A DNA stretch of 64,000 bases, taken from NCBI GenBank assembly GCA_902632305.1, contig CACPCG010000002.1:124001-188000 (forward strand), read 5' to 3'. The notes beneath the pieces were generated by a model that saw only the letters and a program-made list of their open reading frames with translations, searched no databases and was not told the DNA's origin. This DNA comes from an uncultured Gammaproteobacteria bacterium (GTDB taxonomy: Bacteria > Pseudomonadota > Gammaproteobacteria > GCA-002705445 > GCA-002716945). Positions 62,883 through 64,000 of this stretch are shown piece by piece. The position numbers and the translations under genes are program-made. Position 1 is the stretch's first letter; each line of letters starts with the position of its first letter.

Positions 62883-63917
62883 ATGCATGAGAAAATCACT
62901 ATAGCCTTAGATATGATGAGCGGTGATCATGGGATAGAATCATCTGTTCCCGCAGCGTTCGAATCATTAAGAAAATATAAAGATTTATATTTATATCTTG
63001 TAGGCGATAAAAGTAAGATAATTTCAAAAATGCCCTCTGATATGACTAAACTTGAGAATGACAGATTCTCGATAATCCATACAGATGAGGAAATAAAAAT
63101 GGATGATGAGATAATCGTTGCTCTCAGGGCTAAAAAAAATTCGTCAATGAGGTTGAGTATTGAGTCTGTAAGAGATAAAAAAGCTGATGCATGTGTTAGC
63201 TCTGGAAATACTGGAGCTCTAATGGCATTATCAAAAATAATTTTGAAAACATTAGACGGGATTGATCGTCCTGCTATTTGTGGGACACTCCCGACAAGAA
63301 ATGGATCAGTACATATTTTAGACCTTGGTGCAAATATCGATTGTAATTCAATGCATCTTGTTCAATTTGCCTTTATGGGGAATGCGTTAGTCCAGTCATT
63401 AGAGATAGCAACAAAACCAAGAGTAGGATTACTAAATGTAGGCTCGGAAGAGTTTAAAGGAAATGATACAATCAAAGCTGCTGCTCAAAAACTTATTGAG
63501 TCAGAGCTTAACTATAATGGTTTTGTAGAGGGTGATGAAATGTTTAATGGAAACTTCGATTTGGTCGTTACTGACGGATTTGCTGGAAATATTGCTTTAA
63601 AGAGTATAGAAGGAGTTGCTAATGTAATTTCATTTTTTATACGTAATGAATTCAAAAAAAGTCTTTTGACACGAATTTCAGCGATTTTGAGTTACCCAGT
63701 ACTCCGTGCAGTTAAAAAGAAAGTAGACCCTAGACGTTATAATGGAGCAAGTCTTCTTGGTTTAAACGGTGTAGTGGTTAAAAGTCATGGTGGCGCAGAT
63801 TCTTTCGCTCTTAGAAGAGCAATTGGCACAGCTTATTTTGAAGTAAAAAATAAGATTTTAGAAAAAATTAAATCATCAATTACCAAAGAGAATGCAGATA
63901 ATGCAAAAGTACTCTAA
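62883..63917 (+). CDS. plsX: Phosphate acyltransferase PlsX
   Basis: Converts acyl-ACP to acyl-phosphate for PlsY in phospholipid synthesis. Motifs are [19 protein letters not shown] near the start, the family sequence [47 protein letters not shown] and [16 protein letters not shown]. The length of 344 residues is typical. It overlaps the fabH start by 17 bases. Confidence 0.95.
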   Translation: MHEKITIALDMMSGDHGIESSVPAAFESLRKYKDLYLYLVGDKSKIISKMPSDMTKLENDRFSIIHTDEEIKMDDEIIVALRAKKNSSMRLSIESVRDKKADACVSSGNTGALMALSKIILKTLDGIDRPAICGTLPTRNGSVHILDLGANIDCNSMHLVQFAFMGNALVQSLEIATKPRVGLLNVGSEEFKGNDTIKAAAQKLIESELNYNGFVEGDEMFNGNFDLVVTDGFAGNIALKSIEGVANVISFFIRNEFKKSLLTRISAILSYPVLRAVKKKVDPRRYNGASLLGLNGVVVKSHGGADSFALRRAIGTAYFEVKNKILEKIKSSITKENADNAKVL

Positions 63918-64000
63918 AATAATTTCTACTGGAAGTTACCTTCCAGATAAAGTTTATACAAATCACGATATTGAGAAATTTGTTGATACATCAAATGATT
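63901..64000 (+). CDS. fabH: 3-oxoacyl-ACP synthase III (5' end only)
   Basis: The frame opens with ATG at 63901 inside the end of plsX and reads [21 protein letters not shown] then [12 protein letters not shown] to the window edge. The [17 protein letters not shown] block matches the conserved N-terminus of FabH, which starts fatty-acid synthesis by condensing acetyl-CoA with malonyl-ACP. Only 33 residues are visible; the rpmF-plsX-fabH order supports the call. Confidence 0.85.
   Translation, partial: MQKYSKIISTGSYLPDKVYTNHDIEKFVDTSND

Overview
The window is about 64 kb of densely packed bacterial chromosome, by eye roughly one-third G+C. Gene order is gammaproteobacterial: miaA-hfq-hflK-hflC-yjeT-hisZ-purA-rlmB-rpsF-rpsR-rplI-dnaB, thrS-infC-rpmI-rplT-pheS-pheT-ihfA, nrdR-ribD-ribE-ribB-ribH-nusB-thiL and rpmF-plsX-fabH. 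Intergenic gaps are mostly shorter than 100 bases, start and stop codons often overlap, and several proteins are shortened (RNase E, PheT, Hfq). No insertion sequence, prophage or CRISPR array is visible. Low G+C, tight packing, a soxB gene and TusE proteins suggest a streamlined, probably marine gammaproteobacterium, perhaps near the SUP05/Thioglobus sulfur-oxidising lineages. That placement is an inference; no marker phylogeny was done.

Layout. 1-3891 (minus): rne-mltF-dapD (dapD cut by the window edge). 4101-10701 (plus): rluC, sppA, nnrD, tsaE, miaA, hfq, hflK, hflC and a yjeT homologue with an apparent AUA start. 10709-16159: hisZ, purA, rlmB, ribosomal proteins S6, S18 and L9, dnaB. 16167-19576: ferredoxin, galU, tRNA-Asn, a conserved unknown gene whose last codons form a terminator, cutA and an aminotransferase. 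19617-31740: uvrB, tRNA-Val, thrS, infC (AUA start), rpmI, rplT, pheS, a pheT lacking its tRNA-binding OB domain, ihfA, a MerR regulator, a RecB-like nuclease, prfB with a variant programmed frameshift, and lysS. 31708-34761: purB with a small companion gene, then fumC.

34762-36487 holds a translationally coupled three-gene membrane module: an ExbB/TolQ-like protein, an ExbD-like protein with an unfamiliar periplasmic domain, and a small two-helix membrane protein. It is the best candidate here for an undescribed system. 36544-43753 carries the carbon branch point (acnA, aceA, icd) plus hflD, mnmA and infA. 44334-45531 is a reduced isc locus: a 25-bp palindrome over the promoter of an IscR-like regulator that lacks the three cluster-binding cysteines, then iscU with no iscS. 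45583-48298 has a DNA glycosylase starting right after a terminator, a YdjM-type membrane protein, two tandem tusE copies and tmRNA.

48372-63917: purL; the envelope sulfur/redox trio msrP-msrQ-soxB; glyA; the nrdR-ribD-ribE-ribBX-ribH-nusB-thiL operon, in which the GTP cyclohydrolase II half of RibB has lost its zinc cysteines; maf; then rpmF-plsX-fabH, cut at the right edge.

Links between genes: TusE and MnmA belong to tRNA 2-thiolation, which is fed by a cysteine desulfurase that is not in this window. AcnA, AceA and Icd meet at isocitrate. MsrP and SoxB both carry twin-arginine signals and act in the periplasm.
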